Source of the DNA: Apostichopus japonicus
Taxonomy: Eukaryota; Echinodermata; Holothuroidea; Aspidochirotida; Stichopodidae
DNA length: 64,000 nucleotides
Reading direction: 5' to 3'
NCBI RefSeq assembly: GCF_037975245.1
Contig: NC_092562.1
Coordinates: forward strand, 11,788,001-11,852,000
Part shown: piece by piece, positions 1-12,900 of the stretch
How the letters are laid out: each line of letters starts with the position of its first letter
Numbering within the stretch: position 1 is the first letter of the stretch
The notes under the pieces: generated by a model
Told to the model about the DNA's origin: nothing
What the model saw: only the letters and a program-made list of their open reading frames with translations
Database searches by the model: none
Translations under genes and position numbers: made by a program

Positions 1-678
1 TAATAATATTACAAAGTGTAACACATGTGTATTCATTTCAATTTGTGGTTAGTAAAGTTTGATGACTGTAATTATAATAGACAGAAAAGTGTTGACTACA
101 TTCAAGTATTTGATCAACAGTAAAGTAGTAGTGTGAGAGCTGTTTTCATTGATAGTTGACTATAAGTCATGGCAGTACAAACTGTACATATCAGTTAGCA
201 ACTGCAAATATCAATTGATTCTATGCATAGCTTAAAGTTGTGACAATGGATATGAGTAAGCTGATACATCTTTCTTTTAAATACCATTGTGTTTTATTTT
301 GAAGCAGTTCATAATCCTTTTACATTTCTGTATAGTTTCACCAGATGAACTATATTCTGAGCATTTGGGGTGATCAAACCACTTCTTTCTGCCAGAATTT
401 ATTGGGATACACCTAGAAAATATTGATGTTTAGCATTGGTATGCTATGAAATCTAGGTTTGCTATGAAAACAGATAATTGCTGAGAATCATAATTTCAGC
501 ACTTTGACATGATTTGCTCAATATCTCAGTAATACAATCATAATTTGTGACTGTTTCTTACTTCAGGACCTGGTATTATCCATTCAAAGAAAAAGTATTA
601 ATGTTGAAAATTTTAAATGAATTTTAATATTACCAGCAAGTTCCATTAGCTTTTAGACTCTTCGTTTCATTTTTTCAG
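1..678 (+). other. Intron D-to-A, tail of a unit upstream of the window
   Basis: Matches the introns after exon D of the other units and ends with a T-rich tract and the acceptor before exon A. No gene is seen in it. Confidence 0.9.
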
Positions 679-927
679 TTGATGATACACCACCTGATGT
701 AACCTGCATTCAAGACATCACAAGAATAGTGACAATTGACAGCACTGGTATCACTGTGTTTTGGACAGAGCCAACAGCTGCTGATAACTCAGGAGTTGTT
801 TCTCTTCAGTCTAGAAGTCATGCACCTGGAGACTTTTTCAGCCAAGGAACAACACAAGTGACATACATCTTTGTTGACCCAAGTGGAAATAATGCTTTTT
901 GCATTTTTACTGTCACAGTGACTACAG
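679..927 (+). CDS. HYR exon A, unit 1
   Basis: Phase 1-1 exon of 249 bp (83 codons). It begins [10 protein letters not shown], has the [11 protein letters not shown] core, the P-G-D-F-F turn, then [10 protein letters not shown] and the second cysteine. This is the full HYR signature with two cysteines. The acceptor follows tttttcag and the donor is gtatgt. The protein sequence of A looks the same in all five copies. Confidence 0.93.
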
Positions 928-3900
928 GTATGTGTACAATCGTGTAATTGCTAAAGATTTAAAGCTGTTGGCAGAGAAAACACCTATATGATAAATGGCG
1001 GCAAGATCACTGTGATGTGAGTAACATTACACTGATAACTCAACTTGAACTCTAAACAAGACATCATCAGTCTCCAAAAGAATATTTTGTCTTTCCATAT
1101 TTTAGAGGACAACGTCCCCCCAGTTGTGAGCTGTATTCCAGATGTGGCTGACACTACACCATTAGGAACAGGAGGAAGACTTGTCTTCTTTACTGAGCCA
1201 ACAGCAACTGATGACTCTGGAGTTGTTTCACTTCAGCAAAGAACCCACGGTCCAGGAACCTTCTTTAGTTCAGGAGTAACACAAGTAACTTATATCTTTG
1301 TTGATCCTGCTGGAAACACAGCTGAATGCACATTCAGGGTCAATGTCACTGAAAGTAAGTCTTTTTATATACAATTAAGTTCAAAGCTAAGCCTTATTGC
1401 TCCGCAATACAAATCACACTCAATGATTGTGTTGCTGATCGATATAGTAGATGGAAAGGATTTTGAACAAAACATCATAAGAGTTTGTCTGAAGTAGTTT
1501 TACAGCATGCAAACTTTGTAATTTCTCGATCAGCCAAATCTAAGTTGATGTGAAGGTTTATATATATTGTATGTTTAGTTTAAACTGTAATTAAGTTGAC
1601 AATTTCCTTGCTCTTTCAAAGTCAATTTGCAGCAAATTCTTGATGTAATAAATAGCGCTCTGTGTAAATATATGCTCTTAACAAATGTAGTTTCAATGTT
1701 GAGTTGCCAATTTGATTAAACATTTCAACTTTTTAATCTTCAGTTGACGAAGTACCACCAGTGATAGCTTGTGTAGGACTAGATGTATCAGGGACCATAC
1801 CTCTTAATGGATTTGGCACCGCGGTCCAATTCCGTGAACCTACTGCTACTGATAACTCTGGGACTGCAAATGTCCAATCAAGGACTCATACTCCTGGACA
1901 ATTCTTCCAGAGTGGAACCACACAAGTAACATATGTGTTTATAGATCCATCAGGAAATACAGCCGAATGTTCATTTAACATCATCATTACTGAAGGTATG
2001 TCATAGCTTTGTTGTCTTTGCTCTATGTAATGAATACAACTGTCACCTTTATCCAGTTTGTCCTACTAACTTTGAACTGAATTTATGCTATGGTTTCAAG
2101 CAAGGATAGACATGTGACATTGAACAACCTGTCTACTGAAGGTCAGCATTCAAGGAGATTTAAGAATAATGGTTACTTGATCAAAAGTGCCAAAGATGAA
2201 TATTTTATGCATTAAGTTATATAAATACAGATGCCCTATCGTGTATACTTCCTGAAAGATAACTATGGAGCATATAACACTGTTGATTACAACATATATT
2301 CTTCTGTAACTTTTAGAAATACAGATGCCCTATCGTGTAAACTTCCTGAAAGATAACTATGGAGCATATAACACTGTTAATTACAACATATATTCTTCTG
2401 TAACTTTTAGAATATTAATAACATGGGCATTATTGAGATATGAAGTGTGGAGGGAAATATCTTTTGTCATTGCAGTTCCATTTATGTAGAATAAATCACC
2501 TCTTGAAATCAAGTTGGCCATAGGTATCAGTACTTTTATGAAGAAACAGATTACTTATTTAGTGGCTTAGGCTTTTGATGACATTTCTTAATTTCTTTGA
2601 TAGTGTTTCTTTGTGTGTGTGTGCGTGTATGTCTGTCTGGGTGTCTATATATTGGTTACAATTTCTTTGTGCTTTGAGTGCTCTGCAGTGTAAATATGTG
2701 GGCAATATAAACCTTTTTTTTTATTATTATTGTTATCTAGAAAAAGAATTCCTTAATTGTTTGTGATGCAAACCATAGTACAGCTACAACTAGTACTGAT
2801 GAATGTGTGCTCTCTTCAGTTGATTTAGTTGTTGAGGTTGTGATAAATGTATCATATCATCAATTTCTAAAGACTGATTTTAATAGAAGCTCCTGCTCAG
2901 ACCAAAAGAGTCAGCTACAAATCAATAACTGCTATATGGTTCATGAGCTTTGCTTGATAATGTTTATAAAATGTTTATCCTACTGTATCATGCTGTATGG
3001 CTGTTCTCCAAATCTCTCACAGGTATCTGTTAAACTGAATGTGTTGCTGATTATTAAATATAAGTCACCAAATATTCTTAATGTAGCTACTTTTTATGAT
3101 AGTGTACAGAATTTATTTCAGCTTTCTTGGTAGTTAAACTGTTTTTCCATCCTCAGTGGACAATATACCACCTGTGGTCAGCTGCATCAATGATATTACA
3201 CGAGAGATACCGCTTAATAGCTTTGGTGTTGCGGTAGACTTTACAGAGCCAACAGCTACAGACAATTCAGGAACAGCATCAGTTCTGTCAGCTACACGAA
3301 GACCCGGACAGTTCTTTCAGACAGGAACAACAACAGTGACTTACATCATTGCAGATCCAAGTGGGAACACAGCTGATTGTGTTTTTGATATCATAGTAGT
3401 GGAGGGTAACTTAACCTGTGCTTGTTTGTCAGTAATAATATTACAAAGTGTAACACATGTGTATTCATTTCAATTTGTGGTTAGTAAAGTTTGATGACTG
3501 TAATTATAATAGACAGAAAAGTGTTGACTACATTCAACTATTTGATCAACAGTAAAGTAGTAGTGTGAGAGCTGTTTTCATTGATAGTTGACTATAAGTC
3601 ATGGCAGTACAAACTGTACATATCAGTTAGCAACTGCAAATATCAATTAATTCTATGCATAGCTCAAAGTTGTGACAATGGATATGAGTAAGCTGATACA
3701 TCTTTCTTTTAAATACCATTGTGTTTTATTTTGAAGCAGTTCATAATCCTTTTACATTTCTGTATAGTTTCACCAGATGAACTATATTCTGAGCATTTGG
3801 GGTGATCAAAACACTTCTTTCTGCCAGAATTTATTGGGATACACCTAGAAAATATTGATGTTTAGCATTGGTATGCTATGAAATCTAGGTTTGCTATGAA

Positions 3901-6900
3901 AACAGATAATTGCTGAGAATCATAATTTCAGCACTTTGACATGATTTGCTCAATATCTCAGTAATACAATCATAATTTGTGACTGTTTCTTACTTCAGGA
4001 CCTGGCATTATCCATTCAAAGAAAAAGTATTAATGTTGAAAATTTTAAATGAATTTTAATATTACCAGCAAGTTCCATTAGCTTTTAGACTCTTCGTTTC
4101 ATTTTTTCAGTTGATGATACACCACCTGATGTAACCTGCATTCAAGACATCACAAGAATAGTGACAATTGACAGCACTGGTATCACTGTGTTTTGGACAG
4201 AGCCAACAGCTGCTGATAACTCAGGAGTTGTTTCTCTTCAGTCTAGAAGTCATGCACCTGGAGACTTTTTCAGCCAAGGAACAACACAAGTGACATACAT
4301 CTTTGTTGACCCAAGTGGAAATAATGCTTTTTGCATTTTTACTGTCACAGTGACTACAGGTATGTGTACAATCATGTAATTGCTAAAGATTTAAAGCTGT
4401 TGGCAGAGAAAACACCTATATGATAAATGGCGGCAAGATCACTGTGATGTGAGTAACATTACACTGATAACTCAACTTGAACTCTAAACAAGACATCATC
4501 AGTCTCCAAAAGAATATTTTGTCTTTCCATATTTTAGAGGACAATGTCCCCCCAGTTGTGAGCTGTATTCCAGATGTGGCTGACACTACACCATTAGGAA
4601 CAGGAGGAAGACTTGTCTTCTTTACTGAGCCAACAGCAACTGATGACTCTGGAGTTGTTTCACTTCAGCAAAGAACCCACGGTCCAGGAACCTTCTTTAG
4701 TTCAGGAGTCACACAAGTAACTTATATCTTTGTTGATCCTGCTGGAAACACAGCTGAATGCACATTCAGGGTCAATGTCATTGAAAGTAAGTCTTTTTAT
4801 ATACAATTAAGTTCAAAGCTAAGCCTTATTGCTCCGCAATACAAATCACACTCAATGATTGTGTTGCTGATCGATATAGTAGATGGAAAGGATTTTGAAC
4901 AAAACATCATAAGAGTTTGTCTGAAGTAGTTTTACAGCATGCAAACTTTGTAATTTCTCGATCAGCCAAATCTAAGTTGATGTGAAGGTTTATATATATT
5001 GTATGTTTAGTTTAAACTGTAATTAAGTTGACAATTTCCTTGCTCTTTCAAAGTCAATTTGCAGCAAATTCTTGATGTAATAAATAGCGCTCTGTGTAAA
5101 TATATGCTCTTAACAAATGTAGTTTCAATGTTGAGTTGCCAATTTGATTAAACATTTCAACTTTTTAATCTTCAGTTGACGAAGTACCACCAGTGATAGC
5201 TTGTGTAGGACTAGATGTATCAGGGACCATACCTCTTAATGGATTTGGCACCGCGGTCCAATTCCGTGAACCTACTGCTACTGATAACTCTGGGACTGCA
5301 AATGTCCAATCGAGGACTCATACTCCTGGACAATTCTTCCAGAGTGGAACCACACAAGTAACATATGTGTTTATAGATCCATCAGGAAATACAGCCGAAT
5401 GTTCATTTAACATCATCATTACTGAAGGTATGTCATAGCTTTGTTGTCTTTGCTCTATGTAATGAATACAACTGTCACCTTTATCCAGTTTGTCCTACTA
5501 ACTTTGAACTGAATTTATGCTATGGTTTCAAGCAAGGATAGACATGTGACATTGAACAACCTGTCTACTGAAGGTCAGCATTCAAGGAGATTTAAGAATA
5601 ATGGTTACTTGATCAAAAGTGCCAAAGATGAATATTTTATGCATTAAGTTATATAAATACAGATGCCCTATCGTGTATACTTCCTGAAAGATAACTATGG
5701 AGCATATAACACTGTTGATTACAACATATATTCTTCTGTAACTTTTAGAAATACAGATGCCCTATCGTGTAAACTTCCTGAAAGATAACTATGGAGCATA
5801 TAACACTGTTAATTACAACATATATTCTTCTGTAACTTTTAGAATATTAATAACATGGGCATTATTGAGATATGCAGTGTGGAGGGAAATATCTTTTGTC
5901 ATTACAGTTCCATTTATGTAGAATAAATCACCTCTTGAAATCAAGTTGGCCATAGGTATTAGTACTTTTATGAAGAAACAGATTACTTATTTAGTGGCTT
6001 AGGCTTTTGATGACATTTCTTAATTTCTTTGATAGTGTTTCTTTGTGTGTGTGTGCGTGTATGTCTGTCTGGGTGTCTATATATTGGTTACAATTTCTTT
6101 GTGCTTTGAGTGCTCTGCAGTGTAAATATGTGGGCAATATAAACCTTTTTTTTTTATTATTATTGTTATCTAGAAAAAGAATTCCTTAATTGTTTGTGAT
6201 GCAAACCATAGTACAGCTACAACTAGTACTGATGAATGTGTGCTATCTTCAGTTGATTTAGTTGTTGAGGTTGTGATAAATGTATCATATCATCAATTTC
6301 TAAAGACTGATTTTAATAGAAGCTCCTGCTCAGACCAAAAGAGTCAGCTACAAATCAATAACTGCTATATGGTTCATGAGCTTTGCTTGATAATGTTTAT
6401 AAAATGTTTATCCTACTGTATCATGCTGTATGGCTGTTCTCCAAATCTCTCACAGGTATCTGTTTAACTGAATGTGTTGCTGATTATTAAATATAAGTCA
6501 CCAAATATTCTTAATGTAGCTACTTTTTATGATAGTGTACAGAATTTATTTCAGCTTTCTTGGTAGTTAAACTGTTTTTCCATCCTCAGTGGACAATATA
6601 CCACCTGTGGTCAGCTGCATCAATGATATTACACGAGAGATACCGCTTAATAGCTTTGGTGTTGCGGTAGACTTTACAGAGCCAACAGCTACAGACAATT
6701 CAGGAACAGCATCAGTTCTGTCAGCTACACGAAGACCCGGACAGTTCTTTCAGACAGGAACAACAACAGTGACTTACATCTTTGCAGATCCAAGTGGGAA
6801 CACAGCTGATTGTGTTTTTGATATCATAGTAGTGGAGGGTAACTTAACCTGTGCTTGTTTGTCAGTAATAATATTACAAAGTGTAACACATGTGTATTCA

Positions 6901-9900
6901 TTTCAATTTGTGGTTAGTAAAGTTTGATGACTGTAATTATAATAGACAGAAAAGTGTTGACTACATTCAAGTATTTGATCAACAGTAAAGTAGTAGTGTG
7001 AGAGCTGTTTTCATTGATAGTTGACTATAAGTCATGGCAGTACAAACTGTACATATCAGTTAGCAACTGCAAATATCAATTGATTCTATGCATAGCTTAA
7101 AGTTGTGACAATGGATATGAGTAAGCTGATACATCTTTCTTTTAAATACCATTGTGTTTTATTTTGAAGCAGTTCATAATCCTTTTACATTTCTGTATAG
7201 TTTCACCAGATGAACTATATTCTGAGCATTTGGGGTGATCAAAACACTTCTTTCTGCCAGAATTTATTGGGATACACCTAGAAAATATTGATGTTTAGCA
7301 TTGGTATGCTATGAAATCTAGGTTTGCTATGAAAACAGATAATTGCTGAGAATCATAATTTCAGCACTTTGACATGATTTGCTCAATATCTCAGTAATAC
7401 AATCATAATTTGTGACTGTTTCTTACTTCAGGACCTGGCATTATCCATTCAAAGAAAAAGTATTAATGTTGAAAATTTTAAATGAATTTTAATATTACCA
7501 GCAAGTTCCATTAGCTTTTAGACTCTTCGTTTCATTTTTTCAGTTGATGATACACCACCTGATGTAACCTGCATTCAAGACATCACAAGAATAGTGACAA
7601 TTGACAGCACTGGTATCACTGTGTTTTGGACAGAGCCAACAGCTGCTGATAACTCAGGAGTTGTTTCTCTTCAGTCTAGAAGTCATGCACCTGGAGACTT
7701 TTTCAGCCAAGGAACAACACAAGTGACATACATCTTTGTTGACCCAAGTGGAAATAATGCTTTTTGCATTTTTACTGTCACAGTGACTACAGGTATGTGT
7801 ACAATCGTGTAATTGCTAAAGATTTAAAGCTGTTGGCAGAGAAAACACCTATATGATAAATGGCACCAAGATCACTGTGATGTGAGTAACATTACACTGA
7901 TAACTCAACTTGAACTCTAAACAAGACATCATCAGTCTCCAAAAGAATATTTTGTCTTTCCATATTTTAGAGGACAACGTCCCCCCAGTTGTGAGCTGTA
8001 TTCCAGATGTGGCTGACACTACACCATTAGGAACAGGAGGAAGACTTGTCTTCTTTACTGAGCCAACAGCAACTGATGACTCTGGAGTTGTTTCACTTCA
8101 GCAAAGAACCCACGGTCCAGGAACCTTCTATAGTTCAGGAGTAACACAAGTAACTTATATCTTTGTTGATCCTGCTGGAAACACAGCTGAATGCACATTC
8201 AGGGTCAATGTCACTGAAAGTAAGTCTTTTTATATACAATTAAGTTCATAGCTAAGCCTTATTGCTCCGCAATACAAATCACACTCAATGATTGTGTTGC
8301 TGATCGATATAGTAGATGGAAAGGATTTTGAACAAAACATCATAAGAGTTTGTCTGAAGTAGTTTTACAGCATGCAAACTTTGTCATTTCTATATCAACC
8401 AAATCTAAGTTGATGTGAAGGTGTATATATATATTGTATGTTTAGTTTAAACTGTAATTAAGTTGACAATTTCCTTGCTCTTTCAAAGTCAATTTGCAGC
8501 AAATTCTTGATGTAATAAATAGCGCTCTGTGTGAATATATGCTCTTAACAAATGTAGTTTCAATGTTGAGTTGCCAATTTGATTAAACATTTCAACTTTT
8601 TAATCTTCAGTTGACGAAGTACCACCAGTGATAGCTTGTGTAGGACTAGATGTATCAGGGACCATACCTCTTAATGGATTTGGCACCACGGTCCAATTCC
8701 GTGAACCTACTGCTACTGATAACTCTGGAACTGCAAATGTCCAATCAAGGACTCATGCTCCTGGACAATTCTTCCAGAGTGGAACCACACAAGTAACATA
8801 TGTGTTTATAGATCCATCAGGAAATACAGCCGAATGTTCATTTAACATCATCATTACTGAAGGTATGTCATAGCTTTGTCGTCTTTGCTCTATGTAATGA
8901 ATACAACTGTCACCTTTATCCAGTTTGTCCTACTAACTTTGAGCTAGATCTATGCTATGGTTTCAAGCAAGGATAGACATGTGACATTTAACAACCTGTC
9001 TACTGAAGGTCAGCATGCAAGGAGATTTAAGAATAATGGTTACTTGATCAAAAGTGCCAAAGATGAATATTTTATGCATTAAGTTATATAAATACAGATG
9101 CCCTATCGTGTATACTTCCTGAAAGATAACTATGGAGCATATAACACTGTTGATTACAACATATATTCTTCTGTAACTTTTAGAAATACAGATGCCCTAT
9201 CGTGTAAACTTCCTGAAAGATAACTATGAAGCATATAACACTGTTAATTACAACATATATTCTTCTGTAACTTTTAGAATATTAATAACATGGGCATTAT
9301 TGAGATATGCAGTGTGGAGGGAAATCACTTTTGTCATTACAGTTCCATTTATGTAGAATAAATCACCTCTTGAAATCAAGTTGGCCATAGGTATCAGTAC
9401 TTTTATGAAGAAACAGATTACTTATTTAGTGGCTTAGGCTTTTGATGACATTTCTTAATTTCTTTGATAGTGTTTCTTTGTGTGTGTGCGTGTATGTCTG
9501 TCTGGGTGTCTATATATTGGTTACAATTTCTTTGTGCTTTGAGTGCTCTGCAGTGTAAATATGTGGGCAATATAAACCTTTTTTTTTATTATTATTGTTA
9601 TCTAGAAAAAGAATTCCTTAATTGTTTGTGATGCAAACCATAGTACAGCTACAACTAGTACTGATGAATGTGTGCTATCTTCAGTTGATTTAGTTGTTGA
9701 GGTTGTGATAAATGTATCATATCATCAATTTCTAAAGACTGATTTTAATAGAAGCTCCTGCTCAGACCAAAAGAGTCAGCTACAAATCAGTAACTGCTAT
9801 ATGGTTCATGAGCTTTGCTTGATAATGTTTATAAAATGTTTATCCTACTGTATCATGCTGTATGGCTGTTCTCCAAATCTCTCACAGGTATCTGTTTAAC

Positions 9901-12900
9901 TGAATGTGTTGCTGATTATTAAATATAAGTCACCAAATATTCTTAATGTAGCTACTTTTTATGATAGTGTACAGAATTTATTTCAGCTTTCTTGGTAGTT
10001 AAACTGTTTTTCCATCCTCAGTGGACAATATACCACCTGTGGTCAGCTGCATCAATGATATTACACGAGAGATACCGCTTAATAGCAATGGTGTTGCGGT
10101 AGACTTTTCAGAGCCAACAGCTACAGACAATTCAGGAACAGCATCAGTTCTGTCAGCTACACGAAGACCCGGACAGTTCTTTCAGACAGGAACAACAACA
10201 GTGACTTACATCTTTGCAGATCCAAGTGGGAACACAGCTGATTGTGTTTTTGATATCATAGTAGTGGAGGGTAACTTAACCTGTGCTTGTTTGTCAGTAA
10301 TAATATTACAAAGTGTAACACATGTGTATTCATTTCAATTTGTGGTTAGTAAAGTTTGATGACTGTAATTATAATAGACAGAAAAGTGTTGACTACATTC
10401 AAGTATTTGATCAACAGTAAAGTAGTAGTGTGAGAGCTGTTTTCATTGATAGTTGACTATAAGTCATGGCAGTACAAACTGTACATATCAGTTAGCAACT
10501 GCAAATATCAATTGATTCTATGCATAGCTCAAAGTTGTGACAATGGATATGAGTAAGCTGATACATCTTTCTTTTAAATACCATTGTGTTTTATTTTGAA
10601 GCAGTTCATAATCCTTTTACATTTCTGTATAGTTTCACCAGATGAACTATATTCTGAGCATTTGGGGTGATCAAAACACTTCTTTCTGCCAGAATTTATT
10701 GGGATACACCTAGAAAATATTGATGTTTAGCATTGGTATGCTATGAAATCTAGGTTTGCTATGAAAACAGATAATTGCTGAGAATCATAATTTCAGCACT
10801 TTGACATGATTTGCTCAATATCTCAGTAATACAATCATAATTTGTGACTGTTTCTTACTTCAGGACCTGGTATTATCCATTCAAAGAAAAAGTATTAATG
10901 TTGAAAATTTTAAATGAATTTTAATATTACCAGCAAGTTCCATTAGCTTTTAGACTCTTCGTTTCATTTTTTCAGTTGATGATACACCACCTGATGTAAC
11001 CTGCATTCAAGACATCACAAGAATAGTGACAATTGACAGCACTGGTATCACTGTGTTTTGGACAGAGCCAACAGCTGCTGATAACTCAGGAGTTGTTTCT
11101 CTTCAGTCTAGAAGTCATGCACCTGGAGACTTTTTCAGCCAAGGAACAACACAAGTGACATACATCTTTGTTGACCCAAGTGGAAATAATGCTTTTTGCA
11201 TTTTTACTGTCACAGTGACTACAGGTATGTGTACAATCATGTAATTGCTAAAGATTTAAAGCTGTTGGCAGAGAAAACACCTATATGATAAATGGCGGCA
11301 AGATCACTGTGATGTGAGTAACATTACACTGATAACTCAACTTGAACTCTAAACAAGACATCATCAGTCTCCAAAAGAATATTTTGTCTTTCCATATTTT
11401 AGAGGACAACGTCCCCCCAGTTGTGAGCTGTATTCCAGATGTGGCTGACACTACACCATTAGGAACAGGAGGAAGACTTGTCTTCTTTACTGAGCCAACA
11501 GCAACTGATGACTCTGGAGTTGTTTCACTTCAGCAAAGAACCCACGGTCCAGGAACCTTCTTTAGTTCAGGAGTAACACAAGTAACTTATATCTTTGTTG
11601 ATCCTGCTGGAAACACAGCTGAATGCACATTCAGGGTCAATGTCACTGAAAGTAAGTCTTTTTATATACAATTAAGTTCAAAGCTAAGCCTTATTGCTCC
11701 GCAATACAAATCACACTCAATGATTGTGTTGCTGATCGATATAGTAGATGGAAAGGATTTTGAACAAAACATCATAAGAGTTTGTCTGAAGTAGTTTTAC
11801 AGCATGCAAACTTTGTAATTTCTCGATCAGCCAAATCTAAGTTGATGTGAAGGTTTATATATATTGTATGTTTAGTTTAAACTGTAATTAAGTTGACAAT
11901 TTCCTTGCTCTTTCAAAGTCAATTTGCAGCAAATTCTTGATGTAATAAATAGCGCTCTGTGTAAATATATGCTCTTAACAAATGTAGTTTCAATGTTGAG
12001 TTGCCAATTTGATTAAACATTTCAACTTTTTAATCTTCAGTTGACGAAGTACCACCAGTGATAGCTTGTGTAGGACTAGATGTATCAGGGACCATACCTC
12101 TTAATGGATTTGGCACCGCGGTCCAATTCCGTGAACCTACTGCTACTGATAACTCTGGGACTGCAAATGTCCAATCAAGGACTCATACTCCTGGACAATT
12201 CTTCCAGAGTGGAACCACACAAGTAACATATGTGTTTATAGATCCATCAGGAAATACAGCCGAATGTTCATTTAACATCATCATTACTGAAGGTATGTCA
12301 TAGCTTTGTTGTCTTTGCTCTATGTAATGAATACAACTGTCACCTTTATCCAGTTTGTCCTACTAACTTTGAACTGAATTTATGCTATGGTTTGAAGCAA
12401 GGATAGACATGTGACATTGAACAACCTGTCTACTGAAGGTCAGCATTCAAGGAGATTTAAGAATAATGGTTACTTGATCAAAAGTGCCAAAGATGAATAT
12501 TTTATGCATTAAGTTATATAAATACAGATGCCCTATCGTGTATACTTCCTGAAAGATAACTATGGAGCATATAACACTGTTGATTACAACATATATTCTT
12601 CTGTAACTTTTAGAAATACAGATGCCCTATCGTGTAAACTTCCTGAAAGATAACTATGGAGCATATAACACTGTTAATTACAACATATATTCTTCTGTAA
12701 CTTTTAGAATATTAATAACATGGGCATTATTGAGATATGAAGTGTGGAGGGAAATATCTTTTGTCATTGCAGTTCCATTTATGTAGAATAAATCACCTCT
12801 TGAAATCAAGTTGGCCATAGGTATCAGTACTTTTATGAAGAAACAGATTACTTATTTAGTGGCTTAGGCTTTTGATGACATTTCTTAATTTCTTTGATAG

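Noticed and set aside
2575-3133. Small ORFs in the C-to-D intron, repeated in units 2-4
   Set aside because: They recur only because the unit is repeated. They contain GT/T-rich low complexity, are interrupted in some units (the second one is cut short in units 2 and 3), and lie between a good donor and a good acceptor.
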